Of a stretch of DNA of 64,000 bases, positions 36,651 through 45,568 are shown one piece after another (position 1 is the first letter of the stretch; each line of letters opens with the position of its first letter). Origin of the DNA: an uncultured Draconibacterium sp. (GTDB taxonomy: Bacteria > Bacteroidota > Bacteroidia > Bacteroidales > Prolixibacteraceae). Location: contig NZ_OY771647.1 in NCBI RefSeq assembly GCF_963674925.1, positions 3,177,501 through 3,241,500 of the forward strand, read 5' to 3'. The notes beneath the pieces are model-generated. The model worked only from the letters and a program-made list of their open reading frames with translations. It made no database searches and was not told the origin of the DNA. The translations under genes and the position numbers were made by a program.

Positions 36651-39385
36651 ATGATAAAAAAACTTACAATTTTTATTACCCTTTTAGGTTTAGGAATTTT
36701 GGCAAAAGCTCAACAAATCCCGCTTCCTGTAAACCTTGAACAAGGTTATCCGCGTTTGTATATAACACAAGATGAAAAAAGTAATCTTGAAAAAAACAAT
36801 TCAGCAAGAAGAATGGGCGCAGGATGTGCTGTCTGGGATTCACAAGCGCATCGACAAGTATGTGGAACAACACGTAACCGACCCGGAATGGATGCCTTCG
36901 CGTTTACAGATGTATTGGAAAACAAAAAGTACTGATATTTATATAAATGGCATTTATTATTCAAATGCCGAAGGAGAGGCACCGGTACCTACCGTACGTT
37001 TTGCAGGCTCCCGTGATTATACAACCAATTATGGCTCTCCGGAATTAGAAGATATAATGCCGTATATGGATGATCCGCGTGGTCTTTACCTGCCAAACAA
37101 AACAAAAGGTGGACAATTTGAGTGGGTGGAACCCTCTAAAACGGGTGGAATTATCAACCGTTTAAATGAAAAGATCATAGATTTGGCACGCGATGCAGCC
37201 TTTCTTTATTGGCTCGAAGGTGATGAGCGCTTTGCTAAATTTGCTTACGATGTGTTCCACACCTATATGGCAGGAATGTATTATCGTAGCGAACCTATTG
37301 ATTTGTTGAACGGTCATATTCAGACATTGGTGGGCTTGACGTGCTTCCAGGTAATTCATGAAAGAAATTTGAGGACATGTGCCGAGGTATATGATTTTCT
37401 TCATCATTATATAACGAGTAATCATGCTTCTAACATTAGCAATTATGAAAGCACGATTAAAAAATGGACTGACTTGGTTATTAAAAATGGCGTCCCTCAA
37501 AATAACTGGAACCTGCACCAGGCCAACATTATCTTAAAAGCTGCCATGGTGTTGCAAGATGATGCTATGTATGAAGATGGTAAAGGACGTGAGTATTATA
37601 TTAATCACATTCTGAATGTAACTACTCCACGCCAGTGGTCCATGACTAAATTGATGGACTATGGTTATGATGCAACAAATGGTGTTTGGGCTGAATGCCC
37701 TGGTTATTCAATGAGTGTCACCAAGGAGCTGATGAGCTTTATTCGGGATTTTGATAACACATTTGACCATAATATTTTGCCCTATACTCCGGTAATGGGC
37801 AAAGCAGTAAAAATGTTACCACAGTATCTTTTTCCCAATGGTCAGATTGTGGCTTTTGGTGATTCATACTACGGTCATGTTTCTACCGAACCAATGGGAG
37901 ATATGATTCGTCTGGCGCAAAAATATAACAACAAGGAAATGGAAAAGGACTACACTGCGATGTACCGCTTGTTTGAACCCAAGGCCGACAAGGCAACGAG
38001 AGAATTTACACCCCGATCTGATGTGTCCTCATTTTTTGCAGCAAAACCGTTGGAGATAAACCAGGATTATCCAAAAGGAAATCGGGAGGATTACATCACC
38101 CAAACCTTTTACGCACCCAATGTAAGCTGGCATGTGCAGCGAATGGGCGAGGGGAAAAACGGCATGATGGTTTCTTTGAACGGTTCGTTGGGTAACCATA
38201 TGCACGCCAATGGTATCAACATGGAGCTCTACGGAAAAGGTTTGGTGCAGGGCGCAGACCCGGGTAAAGGAGCCGGCTATTTACAACCCATTTATTTGGA
38301 GTATTATTCGCAATTTCCGGCGCACAACACGGTAATGGTTGATGGCGCATCGTCGTATACCGAAATGCTGAGTTACCATGCCTTTGACTTAATGGGAGAG
38401 TACCCAAAATCGGAGCAAAAAACAGGCTATTATCCAAATATTACTTATACCGATGTTTATTTTTTGGAGCCGGAAACACGAAGTGACCAAAATCGCACGG
38501 TTAGTATTGTAAAAAACCGGAGAAACCACCGGGTATTATGTCGATGTGTTCCGTTCGAAAAAACAACGCAAAGGCGATAAATTTCACGACTATTATTACC
38601 ACAACCTGGGACAAAGCATGCAAATTAGCGATACCAACGGAAACCCGCTGGAACTTACTCCAAGTGAGGAAATGGGATTTGCCGGAGGACACCTTTACGC
38701 ACTGGATTATATGTGGGATAAAAAATCGATTCATACGAGCGATGACTATGTGGCCGAGTGGAAAATTGACAGAGCCGAAGGAGAAGCTGATGTATTTATG
38801 AATCTTTGGATGAAAGGCACCGAAGGACGCGAAGTTTACTCGGTTAAGTCGCCACCTTGTAAGTCGTTTAAAGACAAAACAGGAATTCCGTACGATGTTG
38901 ACCACGAGCCATACTTAACCCTGGTTGCCCGCCAGCATGGCGAAGCCTGGGAACATCCGTTCATATCAGTTTACGAACCTTTTACTTCTGATGAAGGAAA
39001 AAGCATTTTGTCGATAGAGGGTTTTGAAGATGAAAATGGTAGTAAAGATTTTGCCGGAATCCACATCAAAAATAAGTCGGGGCGCGAAGATTTTATCTTT
39101 TCATCGTATGGAGACAAAACTGTGAGGTATCAAAATATTAGAACCGATGCAACATATGTTTTAGTTGGAAATGAGCAGAGTAAAGATTTTGTGATTTTTA
39201 TGGGAAATGGAACAAAATTAGAAGCAAATGGCTATGCAATTTCTACTTTTGAAAAAGGCAATGTTGTATTGGAACAAAAAAATGGTGAATTATTCCTGAA
39301 TAACGAGGTGCCGGTTACCATTTCTTTCAATAATACCAAAAAGGAATTTGAAGTTGGAGAATATCGAAAAGTGGAGTTAGAATAA
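36651..39385 (+). pseudogene. Heparinase II/III-like polysaccharide lyase, two frameshifts
   Basis: A large secreted lyase of about 910 residues split into three frames. The ATG at 36651 opens a signal peptide (IKKLTIFITLLGLGILAKAQ) and the family start YPRLYITQDEKSNLEK. An A7 run (36790-36796) has one base too many; the frame then continues with TIQQEEWAQDVLSG. A second extra A in an A6 run (38511-38516) moves the frame again into TGYYVDVFRSKKQRKG. Removing one A at each site gives one continuous protein. The alpha/alpha toroid (WNLHQANIILKAAMVL, AECPGYSMSV) and the beta-sandwich with GNHMHANGINMELYGKG are intact. Heparinase-type enzymes cut next to uronic acids. Both lesions are in A homopolymers, so error or slippage is possible as well as decay. 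Confidence 0.82.
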
Positions 39386-39408
39386 ATCTTTAGCTTGTAA
39401 AACGCATT

Positions 39409-40113
39409 ATGAAAAACAAATTTGGATTACTTCTTTTGTTCCTTGTTCTATGCACTCAGGCATTCTCACAAGTGGCCGGAACAACATATACGCAACGAAT
39501 AAGTGGTCAAAAGATTTTCAATAAAGAAACAGGAGAACGAATAGGTGATAAGGAATTGCAAAACCTGATAAATAGAAATCCTAACATTATTTTAGAACCC
39601 TGTGTCAACAAATACGGAAAGGTAGAGTCGTTTGAGGTTGACCCGAACCGAACCAGTAGAGTGATGCAACGTGATGTTTCAATGAGAACTCCGGTTGGTG
39701 AAGAATTTCCGGAATTTGTAATGCGTACCATTGATAATAAGGTATTAAAATCGGAAAAATTAAGAGGTAAAAACATCCTGTTACAATTTCAATTGAGTTT
39801 TGCCGGACCATTTTTTCGTGAAACAACTTTGCAAAACCTTTCAAAGCTTATTGGTGAACTAAAATCCTTTAGTGATTTTGAATCTATTGTAGTAACAGAA
39901 AGTTCAAAACAAGAGGTTTTCAATACTATTAATGTAGAAGATTATGAATTCAATATAGTTGCTGATGGTAGAAATTTTTACCAAAGATATTTGCTGGTAA
40001 ATTTTCCGGAACTGGTTTTAGTTGATGCTACAGGAAAACTGATGGGGTATTACAATCAAACTGAAATTTCGAAGTTGAAAACAGACCTTAAAAGACTGAC
40101 TAATAGTAATTAG
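39409..40113 (+). CDS. Secreted redoxin-fold protein without catalytic cysteines
   Basis: A 234-residue secreted protein (signal peptide ending near AFSQ, residue 21). The first ~80 mature residues have no recognisable family. The rest follows an AhpC/TlpA redoxin pattern: VGEEFPEFVMRTIDNKVLKSEKLRGKNILLQFQLS, then FPELVLVDATGKLMGYYN. At the place where a TlpA-like protein has W-x-x-C-x-x-C, this one reads QLSFAGPFFRE, so no CXXC pair is left. It is unlikely to be a thiol redox enzyme and may be a degenerate or binding version. It sits between a broken lyase and a GH43 remnant, an area of apparent gene decay. Confidence 0.6.
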   Translation: MKNKFGLLLLFLVLCTQAFSQVAGTTYTQRISGQKIFNKETGERIGDKELQNLINRNPNIILEPCVNKYGKVESFEVDPNRTSRVMQRDVSMRTPVGEEFPEFVMRTIDNKVLKSEKLRGKNILLQFQLSFAGPFFRETTLQNLSKLIGELKSFSDFESIVVTESSKQEVFNTINVEDYEFNIVADGRNFYQRYLLVNFPELVLVDATGKLMGYYNQTEISKLKTDLKRLTNSN

Positions 40114-40188
40114 TAACACTAAAAGTGAAAAAGCTTCTCTATTAAAAGTTAAATTTACCCGAGTAGATTGATACATAAACCAATAAAA

Positions 40189-40533
40189 ATGAACAATAAA
40201 AACTTATTACTAACGCTTTTATTTGGCACATTAAATTTGTGGTGTTTGGCGCAAAACCCAATGCTAAAAAAAGGCGAAATGGATTTTATGTGTTTAGCCG
40301 ATTCACCGCTTCCAACCGAACCTTTTGCCGAGTTTAAAGGATATATAACCAAGGAGCAAAAAGATGCTCCGCTACACATGTCGGCTATCGAATTTAAAGG
40401 CCAGTGGTACTTTTTTTACCAGCGTGGCAATGTAAATGAAGGAACCTTTCACAGGCGCTCGGCATGTTTCGAAGAAATGGAATTTAATGAGGATGGAACC
40501 AACGTTCCTATTGAATATACCTTGGATGAATAA
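40189..40533 (+). pseudogene. Remnant of a GH43-family enzyme (signal peptide plus C-terminal tail)
   Basis: A 114-residue open frame. Residues 1-23 form a signal peptide (MNNKNLLLTLLFGTLNLWCLAQ). From about residue 37 the sequence reads PTEPFAEFKGYITKEQKDAPLHMSAIEFKGQWYFFYQRG, then TFHRRSACFEEMEFNEDGTNVPIEYT, which is the well-known last blade of GH43 arabinofuranosidase/xylosidase-like enzymes. The catalytic blades 1-4, with their three acidic residues, are missing, so the gene looks like an internal deletion of a longer GH43 gene. A repeat element begins 20 bases after the stop. It could also be a tiny functional protein, but that is less likely. An apparent upstream TTG at 40168 is not used here. 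Confidence 0.7.
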
Positions 40534-40553
40534 ATAGTAGATGAATAAGTTTT

Positions 40554-40690
40554 TACCCCTTTGGCTGTCGCCATTTCCCCTTCCGGAGTGGAAACAGAAG
40601 CTTACAAAGGAGGAGGCTTTATTCTAGAGTAAAATGTTGCTCAATGCATGTTTTCCTTTTAAGGGGAACTCCGCACAGGCTAAGGGGTAG
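40554..40690. repeat. Intergenic palindromic repeat, copy A
   Basis: About 137 bases filling the gap between the GH43 remnant and a sulfatase. The ends are imperfect inverted repeats (ACCCCTTTGGCTGT at the left, ACAGGCTAAGGGGT at the right). Inside are GCCATTTCCCCTTCCGG, GGAAACAGA, AAAGGAGGAGGCTTT and TCAATGCATG. The same order of blocks occurs in copy B at 42210-42337. No coding potential is seen. Confidence 0.7.
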
Positions 40691-40720
40691 ATAGAAATAG
40701 AACAAAAAAATATATAAAAA

Positions 40721-42175
40721 ATGAAGTACCTAAAATCATTAACATTCGGCATTCTTTTAAGCATGCTGTTTGTTGCTTGCCAAAAACAAGAACCTAAACA
40801 ACCGAATTTTCTGTTTATTTTAGTCGACGACCAATCGGCTTTCGACTTAAAATTGTACGACGAAAATTCGATTTTGGAAACACCCAATATCGATAAATTG
40901 GCCGAAGGAGGAATGGTTTTCGAAAGTGCCTACCACATGGGGTCAATGAATGGGGCTGTTTGCACGCCTTCACGCCATATGATTATGAGCGGACGTACAG
41001 TTTGGAATCTGCCTAAAAGTGCAGGCAACATGCCACAGTACAATTGTCCCGACAGTTTGGAGCTACAAACCATTGGTGCAGTCTTTAGTCGCGCCGGCTA
41101 CAATACCATGCGCACCTGCAAAAAAGGCAATTCGTTTGCAGCTGCCAACCAGCAGTTTACCGTGGTACACGATGCCACAAAACGTGGCGGAACTGAAGAA
41201 AGTGGAAGCGCCTGGCATGGCAAACAAGTGCTTGATTATTTAAACACCAGGGAGGCAAACCAGGAGAAAGAACCATTCTTTATCTATTTTGGGTTCTCAC
41301 ATCCACATGATGTCCGAAATGGTACTCCGGAGTTATTAGCAAAATATGGAGCTACAAACCATACCGACAAAGAAACGCTACCACCTTCAAACCCAAAGCA
41401 ACCCGAAGTTCCTGAAAATTATTTGTTTGAGCATCCGTTTTTTCACGGGCACCCCGAATTAAGAGATGAAGAACGTGTGCCGGGAGTATGGAAAAACCGC
41501 GATGAGCAAACTATACGTAACGAGCAGGGGCGCGAATTCGCCTGTTCTGAAAATATTGATATTCAGATTGGTAAGGTGCTGGAAAAGCTGGAAGAAATGG
41601 GCGAATTGGACAATACTTATATTGTTTATACCGCCGATCATGGAATTGCCATCGGACGCCACGGTCTTATGGGAAAACAAAACCTTTACGAGCATTGTTG
41701 GCGCGTTCCTTTTATTGTTAATGGCCCCGGAATTGAAGCCGGAACTCGTGTTGAAGGAAATGTTTACTTGTTGGATGTGTTGCCAACCCTCTGCGAACTG
41801 GCCGGAATAGCGCAGCCTGAAACAGTTCAGGGAAAATCATTTAAACCGGTGCTGGAAGGAAAAGAAAGCACCATTCGGGATGTAATGTATGGTGTGTATG
41901 CGGGTGGAACCAAACCGGGGATGCGTTCGGTACGAAAGGGTGATTGGAAGCTGATTAAGTACGACATGATGGATGGTGCCGTAAGGGAAACACAATTGTT
42001 TAATCTGGCCAAAAATCCTTACGAGTTTCTGCCAGAACATGGTAAAACAGCAGAAATGGAAACCGATTTAGCCGAGAACCCAAAATATGCCGATAAGCTG
42101 GCAGAAATGGAAGCCCTGCTTTTGCAACAAATGGAGGAGAATAACGACCCATATCGACTTTGGAACCAGAAATAA
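40721..42175 (+). CDS. Sulfatase, S1 family, Cys type (CTPSR)
   Basis: A 484-residue lipoprotein sulfatase (lipobox Cys20, FVAC). The active-site motif is C-T-P-S-R at Cys81 (NGAVCTPSRHMIMSGR). Metal-binding residues are seen in FILVDDQSAFDLKLYD near the N-terminus and in VYTADHGIAIGRHG near residue 310. The His/Lys motif FGFSHPHDVRNGTP near residue 190 is a substrate-side element. This sulfatase is distinct from the next three. It is flanked on both sides by copies of the same intergenic repeat (40554-40690 and 42210-42337), so it might have moved as a unit. The sulfated position attacked cannot be told. Confidence 0.93.
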   Translation: MKYLKSLTFGILLSMLFVACQKQEPKQPNFLFILVDDQSAFDLKLYDENSILETPNIDKLAEGGMVFESAYHMGSMNGAVCTPSRHMIMSGRTVWNLPKSAGNMPQYNCPDSLELQTIGAVFSRAGYNTMRTCKKGNSFAAANQQFTVVHDATKRGGTEESGSAWHGKQVLDYLNTREANQEKEPFFIYFGFSHPHDVRNGTPELLAKYGATNHTDKETLPPSNPKQPEVPENYLFEHPFFHGHPELRDEERVPGVWKNRDEQTIRNEQGREFACSENIDIQIGKVLEKLEEMGELDNTYIVYTADHGIAIGRHGLMGKQNLYEHCWRVPFIVNGPGIEAGTRVEGNVYLLDVLPTLCELAGIAQPETVQGKSFKPVLEGKESTIRDVMYGVYAGGTKPGMRSVRKGDWKLIKYDMMDGAVRETQLFNLAKNPYEFLPEHGKTAEMETDLAENPKYADKLAEMEALLLQQMEENNDPYRLWNQK

Positions 42176-42209
42176 AATAGGGGATATTGGATAAAGAATA
42201 GTTGAATTT

Positions 42210-42337
42210 ACCTCTTTGGCTTGTGCCATTTCCCCTCATGAGCGGAAACAGAGGATGGCAAAGGAAGAGGCTTTGAAATAAGAAATGTTATTCAATGCAT
42301 GCTCTCGTCAGGAGGGGAGCTCCCGAGAGGGCGAGGA
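42210..42337. repeat. Intergenic palindromic repeat, copy B
   Basis: Homologous to the element at 40554-40690 over its length. Blocks shared in order are CTTTGGCT, GCCATTTCCCCT, GGAAACAGA, AAAGGAAGAGGCTTTG (copy A: AAAGGAGGAGGCTTT), AATGTTATTCAATGCATG, then a GGGGAGCTCC-containing hairpin. It lies between two sulfatase genes and shows no coding potential. Confidence 0.7.
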
Positions 42338-42383
42338 TTAAACGAATTATAATTTCAATATGAGCATAGATAAATAAAAATAA

Positions 42384-43832
42384 ATGAAACACTTAAAAAC
42401 CATAGCAGTAATCCTTCTTTTAAGCAACGCACTTTTCTCTTGTAAAACAGAGAAAAAAGAAAGCCAACCCAACATTGTCGTAATCCTTTGCGATGATTTA
42501 GGCTATGGAGATTTGTCAAGCTTTGGGCATTCGGTTATTAAAACGCCTAACCTGGATCAACTGGCCGAGGACGGAATTAAAATGAGCAGTTTTTATTCAG
42601 CAGCACCGGTTTGTTCGCCATCACGTGCTGGTTTATTAACCGGAAGAAGCCCCAATCGAGCAGGTATTTACGATTTTATTCCGGGCCCGAGAAAAAGCGA
42701 AGATTGCAGAGATTTGGTACACCTGCAAGCGCACGAAAAAACCATTCCCGCCTTGCTGAAAACGGTCGGTTATTCTACTTGCCTCTCAGGGAAATGGCAT
42801 TGCAGCTCCTATTTTAATTCTGATAAACAGCCTACTCCTGGAGACCTGGGGTTTGACTATTGGTTTGCTACACACAACAACGCTGCGCCAAGTCACGAAA
42901 ATCCAAGAAATTTTGTACGAAACGGAGAAGATGTGGGCGAACTGCAGGGATTCAGTTGTCAACTCGTGGTGGATGAGGCGTTGAACTGGCTAAAAAACAA
43001 AAAAGAGGATAACCCTTTTTATTTACAGGTTTGCTTTCATGAACCACACGAGCCAATTGCATCACCTCAGGATTTGGTGCAGAAATATATGCCTAAAGCC
43101 GAAAACGAAAATCAGGCAGAATATTTTGCGAACGTTGCTAATATGGATAAAGCAGTGGGGCGTTTATTCGACTATTTAAAGAACAACTACGGCGAAAATA
43201 CCCTGGTTGTCTTTAGCTCCGATAACGGCCCGGAAACCTTAAATCGTTACTCGCGTGCCATTCACTCATATGGCTCACCTGGTCCGCTAAAAGGTATGAA
43301 ACTTTGGACAACCGAAGCCGGTTTTCGAGTTCCCGGAATATTATACTGGATGGGAAAAGAAACGTTTAACGGCACTACCGATGCTGTGGTTTCATCGCTC
43401 GATTTCATGCCCACCTTTGCCGAAATTTCCGGAGCAACGCTTCCTGATGTTATTTTGGACGGACAGTCGATTATTCCTTTGATTGAAACAGGAAGCATGA
43501 ATAGGGTGAAACCATTAACCTGGGCATTTTACGATGCCATAAACGAGCGTATGGTGGCCATGCGCACTAACGACTGGAAAATTATGTGCCGCCTGAAAAG
43601 CGATACTTCCTATGTGGAAAATTTCCATAACATTTACGATGGAAACGAGCGAATGATTAACGAAGCAGAACTTACTGATTTCGTTTTGTATAATATGAAT
43701 GAAGACATCTCTGAAAGCACCGATGTTTCGGAAAAATACCCTGAGAAATTTGAGGAGATGAAAGAATTATTAAAAGTGGAGTATGGCAATTTGTTGGAAG
43801 GGAGTTTTATTTGGAGCAGGGGAGAAGAATAA
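42384..43832 (+). CDS. Sulfatase, S1 family, Cys type (CSPSR)
   Basis: A 482-residue lipoprotein sulfatase (lipobox Cys20, LFSC). The motif C-S-P-S-R is at Cys77 (APVCSPSRAGLLTGRSPNRAG). N-terminal metal ligands are in VVILCDDLGYGDLSSFG and the C-terminal set in VVFSSDNGPETLNRYS. CLSGKWHCSSYF near residue 138 is the usual Lys-x-His substrate motif. PFYLQVCFHEPHEPIASP near residue 213 is a second His motif. The general pattern is that of N-acetylgalactosamine/galactose 6-sulfatase-like proteins, but specificity is not certain. The gene follows a repeat element and ends 83 bases before the start of the next sulfatase. Confidence 0.93.
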   Translation: MKHLKTIAVILLLSNALFSCKTEKKESQPNIVVILCDDLGYGDLSSFGHSVIKTPNLDQLAEDGIKMSSFYSAAPVCSPSRAGLLTGRSPNRAGIYDFIPGPRKSEDCRDLVHLQAHEKTIPALLKTVGYSTCLSGKWHCSSYFNSDKQPTPGDLGFDYWFATHNNAAPSHENPRNFVRNGEDVGELQGFSCQLVVDEALNWLKNKKEDNPFYLQVCFHEPHEPIASPQDLVQKYMPKAENENQAEYFANVANMDKAVGRLFDYLKNNYGENTLVVFSSDNGPETLNRYSRAIHSYGSPGPLKGMKLWTTEAGFRVPGILYWMGKETFNGTTDAVVSSLDFMPTFAEISGATLPDVILDGQSIIPLIETGSMNRVKPLTWAFYDAINERMVAMRTNDWKIMCRLKSDTSYVENFHNIYDGNERMINEAELTDFVLYNMNEDISESTDVSEKYPEKFEEMKELLKVEYGNLLEGSFIWSRGEE

Positions 43833-43915
43833 CAGATTCATTTTTTCGAAAGAGAGAAACGACTGATAAATCTGCTTGCAAAAAATATAAAGTTCTAATT
43901 AATAAATACTTTCAA

Positions 43916-45538
43916 ATGATAAAACAAATTAAAGACATAATCCTCGTAGTGCTGGCAGCCCTTACACTCGCCTGCACTCAATCAAGCAACAAGAATCAAG
44001 TATCCGGCTTCAAGAACCACCCCAACATAGTAATCATCTACACCGACGATCAGGGCTCCGGTGATGTGAGTTCACTTAACCCGGAGGCGAAATTTAATAC
44101 ACCCAACCTTGATAAAATGGTGAACGAGGGAGTCACTTTTACCGATGGCCATAGCAGCGATGCGGTTTGTTCACCATCGCGCTACACATTACTCACCGGC
44201 CGTTACAGTTGGCGAACATCACTAAAAAAAGGAGTGCTCGGAGCCGATGGACCTTGCCTGATTGACGACGGCAGAATGACCATTGCATCCATATTAAAAG
44301 AGCAAGGCTATAATACCGCAATGGTGGGAAAATGGCACCTTCAAATGGATTTTGCGGGTACGAAAGGGAAAGACCGCGATTGGTCGAAACCATTCACCGA
44401 TGGCCCCATAGAAAAAGGTTTCGATTACTTTTTTGGACTTCCGGCATCCATGAATTTTGGTGTATTGACTTATCTCGAAAATGACCGTGTTTTGGAACCC
44501 GCAACACTATGGACCAAAAAGAAAAAGAATCCAATTCCCAGCTCTTTCCACAATGCAGTTAGTCCTGCAGATTACCGGATGACACCGCCATTTCAAGTGG
44601 AACCGGAAAGCAAAGGTTGGATTGAGGCCGCACCATCGTTTAACGATGAACTGGTATTGGAGACTTTAGCTTCTAAAGCGGTTGATTATATAAACCGTGT
44701 GGCTGACGAAGCAAAAAACGGAAAACCTTTTTTTCTATATTTCCCGTTAACGAGTCCGCACTTGCCCCATTGTACTCATCCCGATTTTCGGGGAAGATCA
44801 AACTGTGGTAATTATGGCGATTTTATGGAAGAAACCGACTACCGCATTGGCCAGGTGTTAGAGGCTTTAAAAGAAAACGGACTGGAAGAAAATACACTCG
44901 TAATTTTTTCGTCGGATAATGGCGCAGAAACTAATTATGAATACTGGAGGGAGAAATACAACCACTTGAGTAGCTTGCATTTTAAAGGCGGGAAACGCGA
45001 TATTTACGAAGGCGGACATCGCGTGCCGTTTTTAATGCGCTGGCCAAAAGTAATCAAAGCTGGTAGCAAGGTTGATGTGCCGGTTTGCCAGTCGGATTAC
45101 CTGGCAACTATTGCCGATATTGTTGGCGCTGAAATTCCTGAAAATGCTGCCGAAGACAGCTATAGCCTGCTACCCTTGATTTCAGAAAATATTCCGGAAG
45201 AAGAATACCAGTCAGATAGAGCCATTATTCATCATTCGGCAAGTGGTCATTTTGCCATTCGCAAAGGCAAATGGAAACTGAATATGTTGCGCGGTTCCGG
45301 AGGTTCTTTCAAGCCGGTATTTATTGAGCCAGCAGAAGGTGAAGCCCTTTACGAACTATATAACATCGATACTGACCCGGGAGAAACAATTAACCTTTAT
45401 TTTGAACAACCGGAAATTGTGAAAACATTAAAAGCAGAAATCAGCCAAATTATTAATGCCGGGCGGTCAACTGAGGGGGTGCCTCAAGATTTTGTGAAAG
45501 AAAACTGGGACCAGATAACATGGATGAAATTGCAATAG
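43916..45538 (+). CDS. Sulfatase, S1 family, Cys type (CSPSR)
   Basis: A sulfatase of 540 residues counted from the ATG at 43916, which opens a lipoprotein signal (IILVVLAALTLAC, Cys20). An in-frame ATG at 43811 would overlap the previous gene and add a polar stretch, so it is rejected. The motif C-S-P-S-R lies at Cys85 (DAVCSPSRYTLLTGRYSWRTSL). Other family marks are VIIYTDDQGSGDVSSL, MVGKWHLQMDF, and VIFSSDNGAETNYEYWREKYNH. The KGGKRDIYEGGHRVPFLMRWP segment is typical of arylsulfatase A-like enzymes. It is 31 bases upstream of another sulfatase, suggesting co-translation. Confidence 0.93.
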   Translation: MIKQIKDIILVVLAALTLACTQSSNKNQVSGFKNHPNIVIIYTDDQGSGDVSSLNPEAKFNTPNLDKMVNEGVTFTDGHSSDAVCSPSRYTLLTGRYSWRTSLKKGVLGADGPCLIDDGRMTIASILKEQGYNTAMVGKWHLQMDFAGTKGKDRDWSKPFTDGPIEKGFDYFFGLPASMNFGVLTYLENDRVLEPATLWTKKKKNPIPSSFHNAVSPADYRMTPPFQVEPESKGWIEAAPSFNDELVLETLASKAVDYINRVADEAKNGKPFFLYFPLTSPHLPHCTHPDFRGRSNCGNYGDFMEETDYRIGQVLEALKENGLEENTLVIFSSDNGAETNYEYWREKYNHLSSLHFKGGKRDIYEGGHRVPFLMRWPKVIKAGSKVDVPVCQSDYLATIADIVGAEIPENAAEDSYSLLPLISENIPEEEYQSDRAIIHHSASGHFAIRKGKWKLNMLRGSGGSFKPVFIEPAEGEALYELYNIDTDPGETINLYFEQPEIVKTLKAEISQIINAGRSTEGVPQDFVKENWDQITWMKLQ

Positions 45539-45568
45539 AACGAATTAAAACAAATAAAATAAACAATT

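Noticed and set aside
36790..36796. Programmed frameshifting at the A7 run as a deliberate mechanism
   Set aside because: No stimulatory structure is evident and a second similar lesion exists in the same gene, so indel error or decay is simpler; left as an option in the findings.
43811..43915. Earlier start for the sulfatase at 43916
   Set aside because: It would overlap the end of the previous gene and place about 35 polar residues before the lipoprotein signal.
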